From positions 1,240,001 to 1,304,000 of the forward strand of contig VICG01000013.1 in NCBI GenBank assembly GCA_008692225.1: a stretch of DNA of 64,000 nucleotides, read 5' to 3'. Within the stretch, counting starts at the first letter, position 1. Each line of letters starts with the position of its first letter. A program made the position numbers and the translations under genes. Source of the DNA: Monilinia fructicola (taxonomy: Eukaryota; Ascomycota; Leotiomycetes; Helotiales; Sclerotiniaceae). Positions 46,022 through 56,700 of the stretch are shown here, piece after piece. Under the pieces are notes generated by a model, which did not search any database, had not been told where the DNA came from, and worked only from the letters and a program-made list of their open reading frames with translations.

Positions 46022-47341
46022 ATGTCGGATGATGTTCCACCACTGCCACGAATAAAACACCCAAAAAGGATGCTAGCGCTTTCTGACGATGAGATCCCCA
46101 CTCCCATCATCCTCAAAGATGATCTGGACTTCCAAGCAACGTATGACTATGTCTTAAATTTGCGTCGCGAAATTCGGGATTATCTTTGCCCTGGTACCCT
46201 GGCAAGAAATAGAATTGAAACCAATACCAGTGCATAGATACGTTAGGGTAATTGATGCCATTCTGTCTTTTCATTGCTTTCGTATTACTTACTGTCTTTT
46301 TATTAGCCAAGAATCGCGCATAGCCCTTTCTACAACACAGTTCGGAGCCAAATTAACTACAATATGAGCCTTATCGAGAAGTTTCGCAAAAAGACTAAAT
46401 TTGCTGCAGCATCTGATATCATAGACGATAAAGTGGATCTCCCAATCTTCACAGTCAATATGGCCAAGGCTGTTTGGTTCCGATGGCGTGTACTTAGCAG
46501 ACAAGATTACTTAAGAATCCGCCCTCCTCATATATATGATAATGATAATCCCCAGCTCGAGAAGTATATCGAACTCTTGAGTGAAACCCTGGACCAAATG
46601 GAATATGAGATTTTGCATCGGGCCCGACAAATTACGTCCAGTATAGTGCTTGCCAATGTTAAAAGCGAGGAGTTTAAACGAAGATGTAGATCTGAAATTG
46701 GTATGATCTCATTGGCGATCTTCTTCTTCAAGACAGTTACCGATGAACAGCTATACTACATCTATGGACCTATTTGGTCAGCTGTTGACTTTAGCTTCAT
46801 TCCAGGTAGCGACGAGAAACCCCCAAATGGTTGCTCAATAGTAAGCAAAATCAAGTGGGATTTGAGAATGTTCACTAAACTAGGATTTGGATATTTGGCA
46901 TCTCATTATTTTTCAAACTGCTTGCAGAGGACGGGGAGTAGACGAATTGATTCAAAGCAAGTCCCGAGGGCTGAGATAAGAGCTTTCAGCCTGTCTAGAA
47001 AGCCTTCCGTGGACTTGACGAAAATGGAAGTGCAATCTGAATCCACTGAGCGTGCCGATGATAATAATGCAGAAAATGAGGACCTCTTTGCAGTTAGTGA
47101 GGCATTGAACCATGAAGAAAATCCGTTTGGAGAATATCCTGAGGTTGAGATTGGGGAACGAGAGCCATGCATAATCAGCGATGATGAAGCAAGAGAAATA
47201 GAAAGATACGCCATCGGGGTGGGGAAGACGCTTCACTTTTGGGGTCGAACGCCAAAATCGGATCTCAAGCATCACGGGATGTTACCTGCTGCATTTAGAT
47301 CCAAGCGAAAAGGTGGTTTGAGTGGCAGTTTGACATCGTAG
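46022..47341 (+). CDS. Unknown protein (about 419 aa), one frame break
   Basis: Exon 1 46022-46247, intron 59 nt, exon 2 46307-47341. Removing one A of the AA at 46223-46224 makes exon 1 end RIETIPVHRYVR in phase 0, which joins exon 2 PRIAHSPFYNTVRSQINYNM. Features: an acidic/proline N-terminus (MSDDVPPLPRIKHPKR), a helical segment with RREIRDYLCPG, a Trp- and aromatic-rich middle (KAVWFRWRVLSRQDYLRIRPP, YYIYGPIWSAVDFSF) and a disordered acidic C-terminal third. No signal peptide or clear membrane helix. The family is not recognised; the well-ordered middle suggests a conserved fungal protein. Without the correction, exon 1 stops at 46237. Confidence 0.7.
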
Positions 47342-49315
47342 AGAATCGAGAGGGTCAGCAAGCTGGGATGTTTCTTCCATGCAAGACGCATATTGATAGC
47401 ATTGAGAACAGAAGACTAAAAGAAGTCATCCATGTACGTAATGCAGCGATGAAATATAAATAATCCACAGCCTGTCAGAAGAATCGCTTGAGTCTTTCAA
47501 GTGTGTTGGCATTATTGTGTGTAGTTCTAGGTGCTCGAGTAGTACACAGTATCTTTGTTAAAGTTTCTAATGTCTCAATACCAGATATCAGATAATCGTG
47601 AAAGATGGGATAGAATGATGACTTCTGTAAGTCATTATGGGACTGCGGACCGACGCGTAAGTACTGGGTAGTTTCTGACATGCCAGCTGGGTTTGCCCTC
47701 TTCTCTTCCATCAGCAGTACGGCAGATGAAAAGTTAGAGCTAAAACTTCATGCAAGAAAATCATGACATTTCCAAACAATACGTCGATAGTATGAAAATC
47801 TTGATTTTATCCGCACCGAGTATGATTCAATTGATGTGCAGAAACGATGGGCGTGACTTCTAGGTGACTAGATCCCATCTCAATAGCCAATCATCATCAC
47901 TGGCCCAGAAAGCATCTGCTTACTACTTACTACCTAGTATCTACCTTCCATTCTCAGCAAGCCGCATTGTGATCAATGCTAAGTCTCACCAATTATAGCT
48001 CAAACTTGGCCCCTGTCAAATCTCAATGTGGGTTTAGGCTGATGGAAGGATTATGGTAATGGAGGGCCTCCATTCTTAAGATGAATACAAAACTACCTCA
48101 AGATGTCAGTCCGTTTGCTTCATCTACCTTTTACTCGAATATCAAAACTTCGTATCGAACACACTCTCGTCCTTGTTGCGCAAATGACTGTCTCGTTCAC
48201 AAGTTAACCATAACGTATGTCTCTTCGGAATTCAGAATTCTAAAATGCTTTGTATATCCTAACACCTCACAGTATCAATTCAATATGCATGACTTTAGTC
48301 CAGGCAGCTCTTCTGCTATTCTTCCGCAAAAAGCCCCCGATATTAGAAATGGCTTATTAACGAGCTACGTCGGGGGTCAAGCTTACAATATCGTGGAAGA
48401 CTCGTGGATCATTGCATATTTGGGCTCCAAAATCTTCCAACTTCAATCGCTAGGTTGCAATTATTCCATTACAACGAATTCAACAGGGTCAGCATGTCCA
48501 AGATATTAGAACGAATAACTTGTCCCAGCCCAAAGGGGCCAGACGATGGCCTTCAAATCTCCGATTTTGTTAGGCTGCCAGACAAGAGCGCGCGGAGGGA
48601 TACCGCATATTAACTTTTCTCTAAAAACTTTCGATAGACCGCACTATCATCTCAACTCTGAGCCCTCGAAGGAGCCGAAACTTGCCGACTTTTCTTTACT
48701 TTGCTAGATTCCATTTCATGGCCATGTTATATACGGAGGGAAGTGTCTTGGAGACATATCCCTCCGTCTTTTGAGGAACTTCTCATTGACATCAGTAGCT
48801 TTCCCTTGAGGAATACGCACTTTTGTGTCGACATCGACAGATACCGATTCTTAGTTTTCGATTGTGGATGCGCCGAGATGGGGGTATCACACTTGACAAT
48901 ATCGAAAGAAACCTGCCGACTTTTCTTTTGTTCACCATATTTCCTTGTTATTTTCTTCCGGTTTTGTTTCTCGAAGCTGTTTCGTCAGCATCATGTATCC
49001 CTCCTCGATGTCCAACAAATCTCCAGGAAATGTCAAAACATTGGATGTCAACAAGACAAACATATTTTCATTTCTCGCAGTGTCAATTCACATGGCGCAG
49101 CCACGAGATACACAGATTCGGTATGGTTAATTATGGAGTTGACAAATAACTCGATGATTCTTGCGGACATGACCTATGTACGTCTTAAAACTGCATACCT
49201 GACCGATAAACCCATTTCAAAATCGCCTGTTTCGTCTGTAAATCATACTATAGACCGACAAGCAGTCCAAAGGAACAAATCCAACCCATCGACCAAAACT
49301 TTCGAACTATCAACC
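47342..49315. other. Long upstream region of the zinc-finger gene
   Basis: Mostly without gene signals. The zinc-finger reading frame is open from 48701, but this extension has no protein-like composition, so it is treated as leader. The frame at 48081-48509 is unrecognised. Confidence 0.5.
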
Positions 49316-50485
49316 ATGACGAACCCTTCAGGAGGCAACCCTCCTTTTTGGTCGCCAGATACTGACGAAATCCAATACGCTTACAACCAACTTGCCTGGG
49401 AGATAAGTATAGATACTAACGCTACTGAGACGCATGTGGATCAATGCTGGTTGGAAAAGGCTCCATTAGAGTCTAATTTTTCACAGAGTAATTCTGATAT
49501 CAGTGGGAATGACTTGCGATGCCATTTCAATACTAACGACAGTGATGAACTCATTTACAGTGGCGCTTTTACTGCCGACCCTTTGGATTCATTGTCTCTA
49601 CCAACTTGGGATAGTCTGGACAATACGTTATCCTTACCAGATTGGGATAGTCTGGATGACATATCGACCATACTACATCAGGACAATCCGAGTGGCAGTA
49701 TCATATCACTCTCATTGCCGAATGATTCCATTGACCAAGTCTTTCAGACTTCTAGTCCGAGCTCATTGAACATTGGTGCACCATGGGATTACTTCCAAGC
49801 GGCATACACTCATTCAGGGGCACAATCTTATGACGCATCTTCTCTCGTTTCGAATACCATATTGCCAACCACGGACAACTCTGACTGGGACACGACAAAT
49901 CCTCAATTGCATATGAGCTTGCCTCCTACGGGAGCCTACCTCCCTTCAATGTCTCCAGCCATGCAATCTTCCACAGCCAGTACCGCCAATTCAATATCTT
50001 CCCCCACGCAATCCCCCATTACCAATATATCCAACTCAACATCTCGATCCATATCCAACTCCACCACACCCTCAAGTGACCAACTTACATCCAAGACACC
50101 ACCAAGCGCTCAAAACCAATATACCTGCAAAATTTGCTTCAAACTCTTTTCTAAGCGTTTTGAGTTCAAGTGTGTCCACCCTTTCCATTTCCTCAACTCA
50201 AAACTGGATCTACTCCACTTTCTCTCCATTACTAACCTCCCCAGTAAACACATTCCCCTCCACACTCTCCCACAAGCCTGTCCTCTCTGTCCCCACCGCA
50301 CAGCACGTAAAAGAGACATGACACGCCACATCGCGGCTAAACATAAGGATGTAAGATCTTCCGGATCAAAACCTATCGACAAACCTATTTGCCGCGTGGA
50401 AGGCTGTGGACGTGTTTTTGCGAGGAAAGACCATCTGCTTAGACATCTGAGGAGGAAACATGTGGAATGTAAGTTGAGAACTTGA
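49316..50485 (+). CDS. C2H2 zinc-finger transcription factor
   Basis: Start at 49316 (MTNPSGGNPPFWSPD). A long acidic, Ser/Thr/Asn-rich region (activation-domain-like) contains the near repeats LPTWDSLDN and LPDWDSLDD. Three zinc fingers stand at the C-terminus: finger 1 CKICFKLFSKRFEFNKHIPLH, finger 2 CPLCPHRTARKRDMTRHIAAKH and finger 3 CRVEGCGRVFARKDHLLRHLRRKH. Finger 1 is complete only after splicing intron 50170-50244 (GTGTGT...CTAAC..CCAG, 75 nt), which adds the first His. That intron is a multiple of three without an in-frame stop, so an unspliced message stays in frame but breaks finger 1. A nuclear DNA-binding regulator; target genes unknown. The neighbouring GH12 gene is convergent, not divergent. 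Confidence 0.87.
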   Translation: MTNPSGGNPPFWSPDTDEIQYAYNQLAWEISIDTNATETHVDQCWLEKAPLESNFSQSNSDISGNDLRCHFNTNDSDELIYSGAFTADPLDSLSLPTWDSLDNTLSLPDWDSLDDISTILHQDNPSGSIISLSLPNDSIDQVFQTSSPSSLNIGAPWDYFQAAYTHSGAQSYDASSLVSNTILPTTDNSDWDTTNPQLHMSLPPTGAYLPSMSPAMQSSTASTANSISSPTQSPITNISNSTSRSISNSTTPSSDQLTSKTPPSAQNQYTCKICFKLFSKRFEFKCVHPFHFLNSKLDLLHFLSITNLPSKHIPLHTLPQACPLCPHRTARKRDMTRHIAAKHKDVRSSGSKPIDKPICRVEGCGRVFARKDHLLRHLRRKHVECKLRT

Positions 50486-50882
50486 GGTTCTCTTTATTTT
50501 TTCTATTCTGTTGTTTTCTTGTTCTCGATTTTTTGTAGGGGTGGGAAGGGGGCGTTAGTCTGGGCACGGTGTTAGGTTGATGGAAAAGAAACGCCATAGA
50601 AACAACAGGGGAGAAATTCGCAATAAAGTGGTCTTGAAAAGAATTTAATTCCAGGCTCGAGTGACGAGTCTCCCATCCTTGCTTTCTGGCCAGCTGTACT
50701 CTGGACCTGAGGGTATTTGCTACACAAGTCTCACCATGCTTCATGCTCCTCTCTTCACACGTGGGACACCCATTCACCTCCGTTCCCCTCACCAACCAAC
50801 ACGTCAAGGTATGAGGCCAACGCTCGCAAAAAAAACATTATCATATTCATATAAAATCGTAAGAAAAACCCAACCCAGAGAA
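50486..50882. other. Convergent spacer
   Basis: 3' flanks of the zinc-finger gene and the GH12 gene. Nothing recognised. Confidence 0.5.
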
Positions 50883-51973
50883 TCAAACCGCAAGCATCGC
50901 CCCCAAGCCCAACGCAGCCGGTACCGCAAAATTCGTAATCTGCGCCCGGAACATGTCCGCCCCGCCCGTACTCGTCGCCGTGGGCGCCGCCGTCCGCGTG
51001 CTCGACACCCCGATACTCATCTTGATATCCTTCATGCGGAGCTCCACCGGCTGGGCCGCATGCACCGTTTCGGATCCAAATTGGATGAGGCCGAGATACA
51101 TGTCCGACGTGATGTTTCCGATGCGGACGAGCTCCTCGACCAGTTCGAAGATTTCGGCGTCGATGGATTCTTGGTAGACGGTGGGCACCCACGAGAACAC
51201 CGCTTGCTTTTGTCCTTGCTGGTTGCGGCCGCTGAAGAGTTGGTACGTTACGTTGCCCAGCTTGTACTCGGGGGCTCCGGTGGGGGGGTCGTAGTATCCG
51301 ATCGGCCATACTCCTCCCCAGACGGCTTGCCAGACCATGATTTCGTGCGTGGCGCGGGAGGCGTTGGTAGCATGTGTTTGGTCTTTGTCGAGGAAGATGT
51401 CGAGGGCGATGTCGGCTTTGCAGGCGACGGCATTGAGGGCTGCTATCATGTCGGGGGCGTCCTCTTGGCCGACTGGGAAGAAGTCCCAGCTGCCGCTGAG
51501 GTGGAAGGTTTCGATGTTGCTTACTTTGCTGGGCAGTTGGATGGACTCGAATCCGACGTTGGGGTAAGCGTGAACCTGCAGTGGGTTAGTATGGATTTCG
51601 AGGATGGTTGGTGGGCGTTGGACACTGGAGACGTACGTATTCGATGTTCTTTTCCCATTCCCATGTTGCGTTGAAAGCTGCGCCATTTTTGTCTGCGAGG
51701 AGTACCTGTTGATGAATGATATCAATACCGTATTCTCGTCATGCTCCATCGTGAGCGTCGAATTCGCGATCATTAACGTACAGTCATGTTCTGACTTCCA
51801 CTTCCATCATCCCCCCATTTATTCGACCCGTAAAGATATTCCCCAGAATCCGTCAAGGCACCTCCATATTGTTCATTCAAATCTTGGTACGTCTTCGACT
51901 TCGCATTAGCAGACTGAAATAAGCACCAAGAGAGTAGTCCCCAGAGGGGAATACTCGAGCGACTTTTAAACAT
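50883..51973 (-). CDS. Glycoside hydrolase family 12 endoglucanase/xyloglucanase with GPI-type tail (317 aa)
   Basis: Exons 51973-51782, 51705-51637 and 51575-50883, introns 76 and 61 nt; no frame break. The signal peptide is MFKSRSSIPLWGLLSWCLFQSANA. The GH12 jelly-roll motifs are clear: ATWEWE, SWDFFPVG, the nucleophile Glu165 in HEIMVWQ, PIGYYDP, FSWVPT and the acid/base Glu256 in LGLIQFGSET. The C-terminus adds a Thr/Ser/Ala linker (RTAAPTATSTGGAD) and a hydrophobic end (FAVPAALGLGAMLAV), the pattern of a GPI anchor signal, so the enzyme may stay on the cell surface or wall. It retains both catalytic acids and should cleave beta-1,4-glucan or xyloglucan of plant walls (family knowledge). 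The region is GC-rich, and its opposite strand is also open by chance. Confidence 0.92.
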
Positions 51974-53714
51974 GTGAAGGAAACAAAGCTTGTGGACGGC
52001 TGTGGAGTTTCCGTGGGGAGGACTGCATATCTATATGATATGAAGGTGTGTATTACGAACCAATCTCATGAAACCCATATTTTCTAGTGGATCTATACGA
52101 GTTGCTTGACTGGTACACGCAATTTTGTTTATCACCCGCCAACATCGTCTTCCCTGGAAACCTAGATAGACGAAATTAATAGTGGGCCACCAGCATCAAG
52201 GTTTGTTGATCATGATTCTGAGGATCGATAAATGCCAAGTTAAGCATCATTTCTCTAATGATGTCCTGTGATAGACTATAAGCTCAGCCAGGATAGCCAA
52301 GAGTAGATGAGACCTCAAAGAGGAAGAGACTTTCTCACAAGAGTTTGAATACGCGCTGTCCGGTTGTGCCTAGGAATTGAGGATGTTTTCCTTTCGAGCC
52401 TTGGGTTGATGAACCACCGATACAAAAATAGATCTGTAACCGGTATAGCACCGACAACTCCGGGTAGACGGATTCAACGGCCACTACTGTACAGTGTACA
52501 TGTACGGAGTACTGTATCGATAAGCCCAGCAGTGGCCCACTAATTCAGGGGTAAAATCGGCAATTGATAGAGTATTAAGTACGAGCACGTGATGAAAGAA
52601 GATACGTGCCCTGGGAGTTAACACGGTAGATTGCAAGCGACAGGAGGAGCCCACAGAGCAGGCTGAAACTTATTATTATCGTAAGACACCTCTCGAGATC
52701 TGTTTCTGGAGAAGGGGAGATGTTTCCCCCACGCCCCTCAACGGGGAATCGCTTTGCAGTGCCATTAATTAGTTTTAGTTGGCTGATTATCAGGTGACTA
52801 GGCGGCCGATTCGGTCTCAATGCATATGAAACCAATACTCGAGTGCTAATAAGTGCTCCGTACAGTGTTTTCACACGCCCAATATTCGCATAATACAAGT
52901 GTGTTTTAGAGATGCAATGCAAAGCAAAGCAATAAACTAACCAACTAATGAGTAACTAAGTGACGATCTCTAACAACCAATAAATAATTAAAGTCTCGGG
53001 AGAAGCTCTTTATTTTATTGAAACGAATGCGAGTTCTAGTGTACGGAGTAGGGAATACAATTTAGGGCATTTTAGCAACACCCGCGTTTAAAATTTATTT
53101 TATAAGTGGATGAAAGAAATGAAGTTGATATGAATTATCGAAAGTCTTTCTAACCCCTATTGTGTTGATCATTCCCAGGTTGTGAAAGAGGTAAAGTGTC
53201 TCCCCGATTGGGCTATCTACATGAGAGTTCTTCAACCATTCTGAGGAATATGGGCCCACTTCTCGAAGGCGAAACCTTTTACGGAAAGGGAACCTCTACT
53301 GTCTCTACTAAGTAGAGCTAGAGTCGATAGATACTTTTAAATGTCCAAGATAAATGCTTGAGGGCCGATGGGTGATATAACATGAACTAATCTCAATTAG
53401 AGTTTCGATCGATAGAACAATGAATACCCCTGAGATGGTTTCAATTCTGTTCAAAAACTCTGTTCCTGACTGAGTATTCTTACTAACATACAGTAGTAAG
53501 TCGTCTGAGTTAGATATCATACAAAAGCATAAGCAAATACTCAAGTATGTTTTAAGTATGACGGGATTGCTTCCTCATTTTCCAGACCTTTGCTTAACTG
53601 CGTAAAATTTACGACACCAATTTTACCCCCCCAAACCAAGCAACCTTTCTTGCATCATAGTATGATGACCAAGCATTCGACTACCAGTAGCCATTTCAAT
53701 TAAGGCGACAAAAC
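51974..53714. other. Gene-poor AT-rich spacer with TACGGAGTA words
   Basis: Contains GH12 upstream sequence and two exact TACGGAGTA words (52503 and 53042). Open frames at 52575-52922 and 53308-53544 (minus) are featureless. Nothing called. Confidence 0.5.
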
Positions 53715-56700
53715 TCAAGATTTGAAGTTCATTGGATCTTGAGTGATGGCCAGTTGCCGTTGTAGAGCCGGGAGCGACAGCTCTCGAAATGGTGGAAGCT
53801 CTTGCGGTATCTTAGGGCGAAGGGCAAGGTCTTGGGGTTTCAATAGAGGAGGAAGAAGAACAGAATCCGAAGTATCAGATTCTGTAACAACAGTTTCCAC
53901 ACGGGTCTTAATAGTAGGAGACTTTGCGAGAAAGGTATTGGATATATTGCCACTGGCATAAGGCAACAGATTTATAATGTCAGAACGCCCAGTAAGCACG
54001 GCAAGATTCCTTGCAGTATATCCGCGATTATCCCGGACCAATACGTTGACATGCAATCTCAGCAGAGCGTTGACAGCTTTTTTGTTTCCTAGACCACAAG
54101 CCAGATGCAAGCAAATTTGTCCATCGTTATAGCGAGCTTCTATATCTGCGCCTGCCATGAGCAAAGCATACACGGCTCGGATATTCTTTGATCGAATGGC
54201 AATCGCGAGTGGTGTGAAATACTGAATGTTGCGGGCCTCTAAGTCACAATTGCGAACTAAAATCATCCGCAGCTTTCCAAAATCAGGCGAATCGTGGCTG
54301 CCTGATAGTAAATGTAGATCTGTATATCTTCTTTCCTCCATGGCCGAAGGTTGGCTGCCTTCGCCCGAAACATAGATCGAAAATCCGTTTTTCACCTTCT
54401 TCCGCAACAAAAGGACTGGTTTCGAAACTATCTCCAATAAGCGAAGCATCCCTTTCCAATATTTCCAGGACAGACGAGCCATCATTGTTGTGTTCCTCTT
54501 CAGGATGTAACATGCCAGCATCATCTGGCTTCACTACGGGCGTGTTGTCATCGCTATGTGCCTCGGTATATGAGATATTATCTACGCCCATCTTACTCGG
54601 ACATCACGAATTAAAAAGCCTTCTCATGTATTCTGCGGTAAAACAACTTGCCGAAAATTCTTGCAGAAGTTCTCTGTATTTGTCTTCATCATTCGCCAGT
54701 TGGCTGAAGATATAATCTGCCATTTCAGGTTTGTGCGCAGCTGAATTAAGCAGTCGTTCGGGTAAGCCTGGCAAGGAACAGCATACGCTTGAGATGTCTC
54801 CTGATTCCCAAGTTCTACTTAACCACAATTTCCCAACATTTTGTTCTCGTACCAGTATTTCTATTAAAGTTCTATCCCAATCATTGGAAACAAGCCCAGG
54901 AAGATCTGTTTGTGAAACATAGTCCTTGAGTTCACATTATTCATCATGTTTTTAACGCGGGTGTTGAACGAATATATGTCGTCGCTATACCGGCATAGCT
55001 TGTGCTGGAGTGCTTGATACAGACTCGTATCTACCAGTTCGTTAGAACATCGCCAGCTTCAGTCGAGCCGAATATCGATATTTTTTCATGTTTCAAGAAT
55101 CCTACAAATAGCCATAGAAGGACCTCCAATTTGGCAATGAGATGCCATCCAGAAGAGCGCCCTTTTGAAGGAATGTGGGGCCTTTTCATTCAAAATACGG
55201 ATTAACACCGAAATTTCAACTTCAAGTTTCGTTATGCATGGCCTTGATCGCTCAAGAAGCACACAATCCACAACTGTACCGTAGGGTTTTGCTATTATTT
55301 TGTGAAAGTCAATCTTGAGAAGACATTTGATAATTTTTGTTGGCTCTGGTGATGCAGCTAGATCTTCAAGGATAAGAGTGAAGAAAATCGGTAATGCATC
55401 AAGAGCGAAGTGCGTAAAGTTTGTTTGGACTCCCCATTTCAAGATTTCGAAGGCTTGAGCGTCCTCAAAGAGCTCCTTCCGATACATCTTCAACCTGCGA
55501 ACACGATCCAAAAACGCAAACATGGTCTCCATGGTGAATCTGGCGTTTGTATTGAGAACAAGTTGGAGACCTTGGTCGTCGGAATCATCTATGCCCGCAG
55601 ACCAGTTTAGAAATATAAGCTCCATGGCAGACTGAGTATGAGTATGGCACCTCGGGCCATAGACATTGTTGATGTCTGCACCCGCATTGATCAGATTCTC
55701 AATGACTTTTTTTCTCGAAGGCCAATTCAAATATTGGGAATCTGTGACACCGATAAGCACGTATTCGTCGATTGCCTTTTCAGACACCAACGCAGAGTAC
55801 ATAGGACTACCAAAAATGCTTCGTGCATTTACGCCAGTCCCGCAATCGGTGAGAGCAGTGCAGACATCTGGCAGCGCTAGCATTGCAGCCCAATGGAGGG
55901 CAGAGGGCTTTGACGATCCTGTCATACGTTCCATGCAAGTTGCCGGGCTTTCATAGAGGGAGCAATCTAACTCAAGCGAATAGTAGTATTGAGCAAATGT
56001 CCACAATTTGTAACCATTACTTTCTCCAAAAAGCAGTAAAACTTCATCTGCAATTTCACTCCATGAGCTCTTATGGACGTGCAAAACCCACTGGCAAAGG
56101 GCATATCGCATGAATGGATATTCATCTTCAAAATCTATCCATATTTGATTGAAACCTGTTGAATCTATATCAGGGCTTAGACCTGGTATAGGTATTACAT
56201 CAAATGTCGAAAGATTTAAAAACCTTAAACATGTTCTCTCAATGTCGGTGCGATGTTCAGATAATCGATATTGTAAGAGACCAGGACTGCAAGATTCATC
56301 AAGGCTCAAGAGATATTCCTTCACTGTAAAATGAGCAAGCTCTAAGTAATCGGAATGTGACCTTTTGCGTATGAGACTGCTACACCAGTTGAGGAGTTCG
56401 TCCACTGTAGTCATATACTCTCTCTCGAACGCCTTGTCGCCAGTTCTTACTGCAAGTGTTTGAAGCAGTTCTGTTGTTGTCAGTGCCTATAAGGCCTGTA
56501 CCACCCAGAGAAGTGTGTGCCTGACGAGTGATTGATTCTCTTTGCTGCTCCTATTGAACCTCTCAAGAATACGCTCGTATGATCTAGGTAAATCTGGTGG
56601 TGGTTTTGTTAAGGCGTCACGACGATCCCGGTCTTGTACTGCATTCACGAAGGTGGTCCATTTGACATGCAACCCACCGAAATCTAAATATAGTCAATTT

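Noticed and set aside
48701..49315. In-frame N-terminal extension of the zinc-finger protein
   Set aside because: The frame is open, but the peptide is hydrophobic/cysteine-containing and unlike the rest; the ATG at 49316 starts protein-like text.
50661..51674. 337-codon open frame on the plus strand opposite the GH12 gene
   Set aside because: It is the antisense of GC-rich GH12 exons, is Arg/Gly-biased and has no motif; the minus strand has catalytic residues, introns and a signal peptide.
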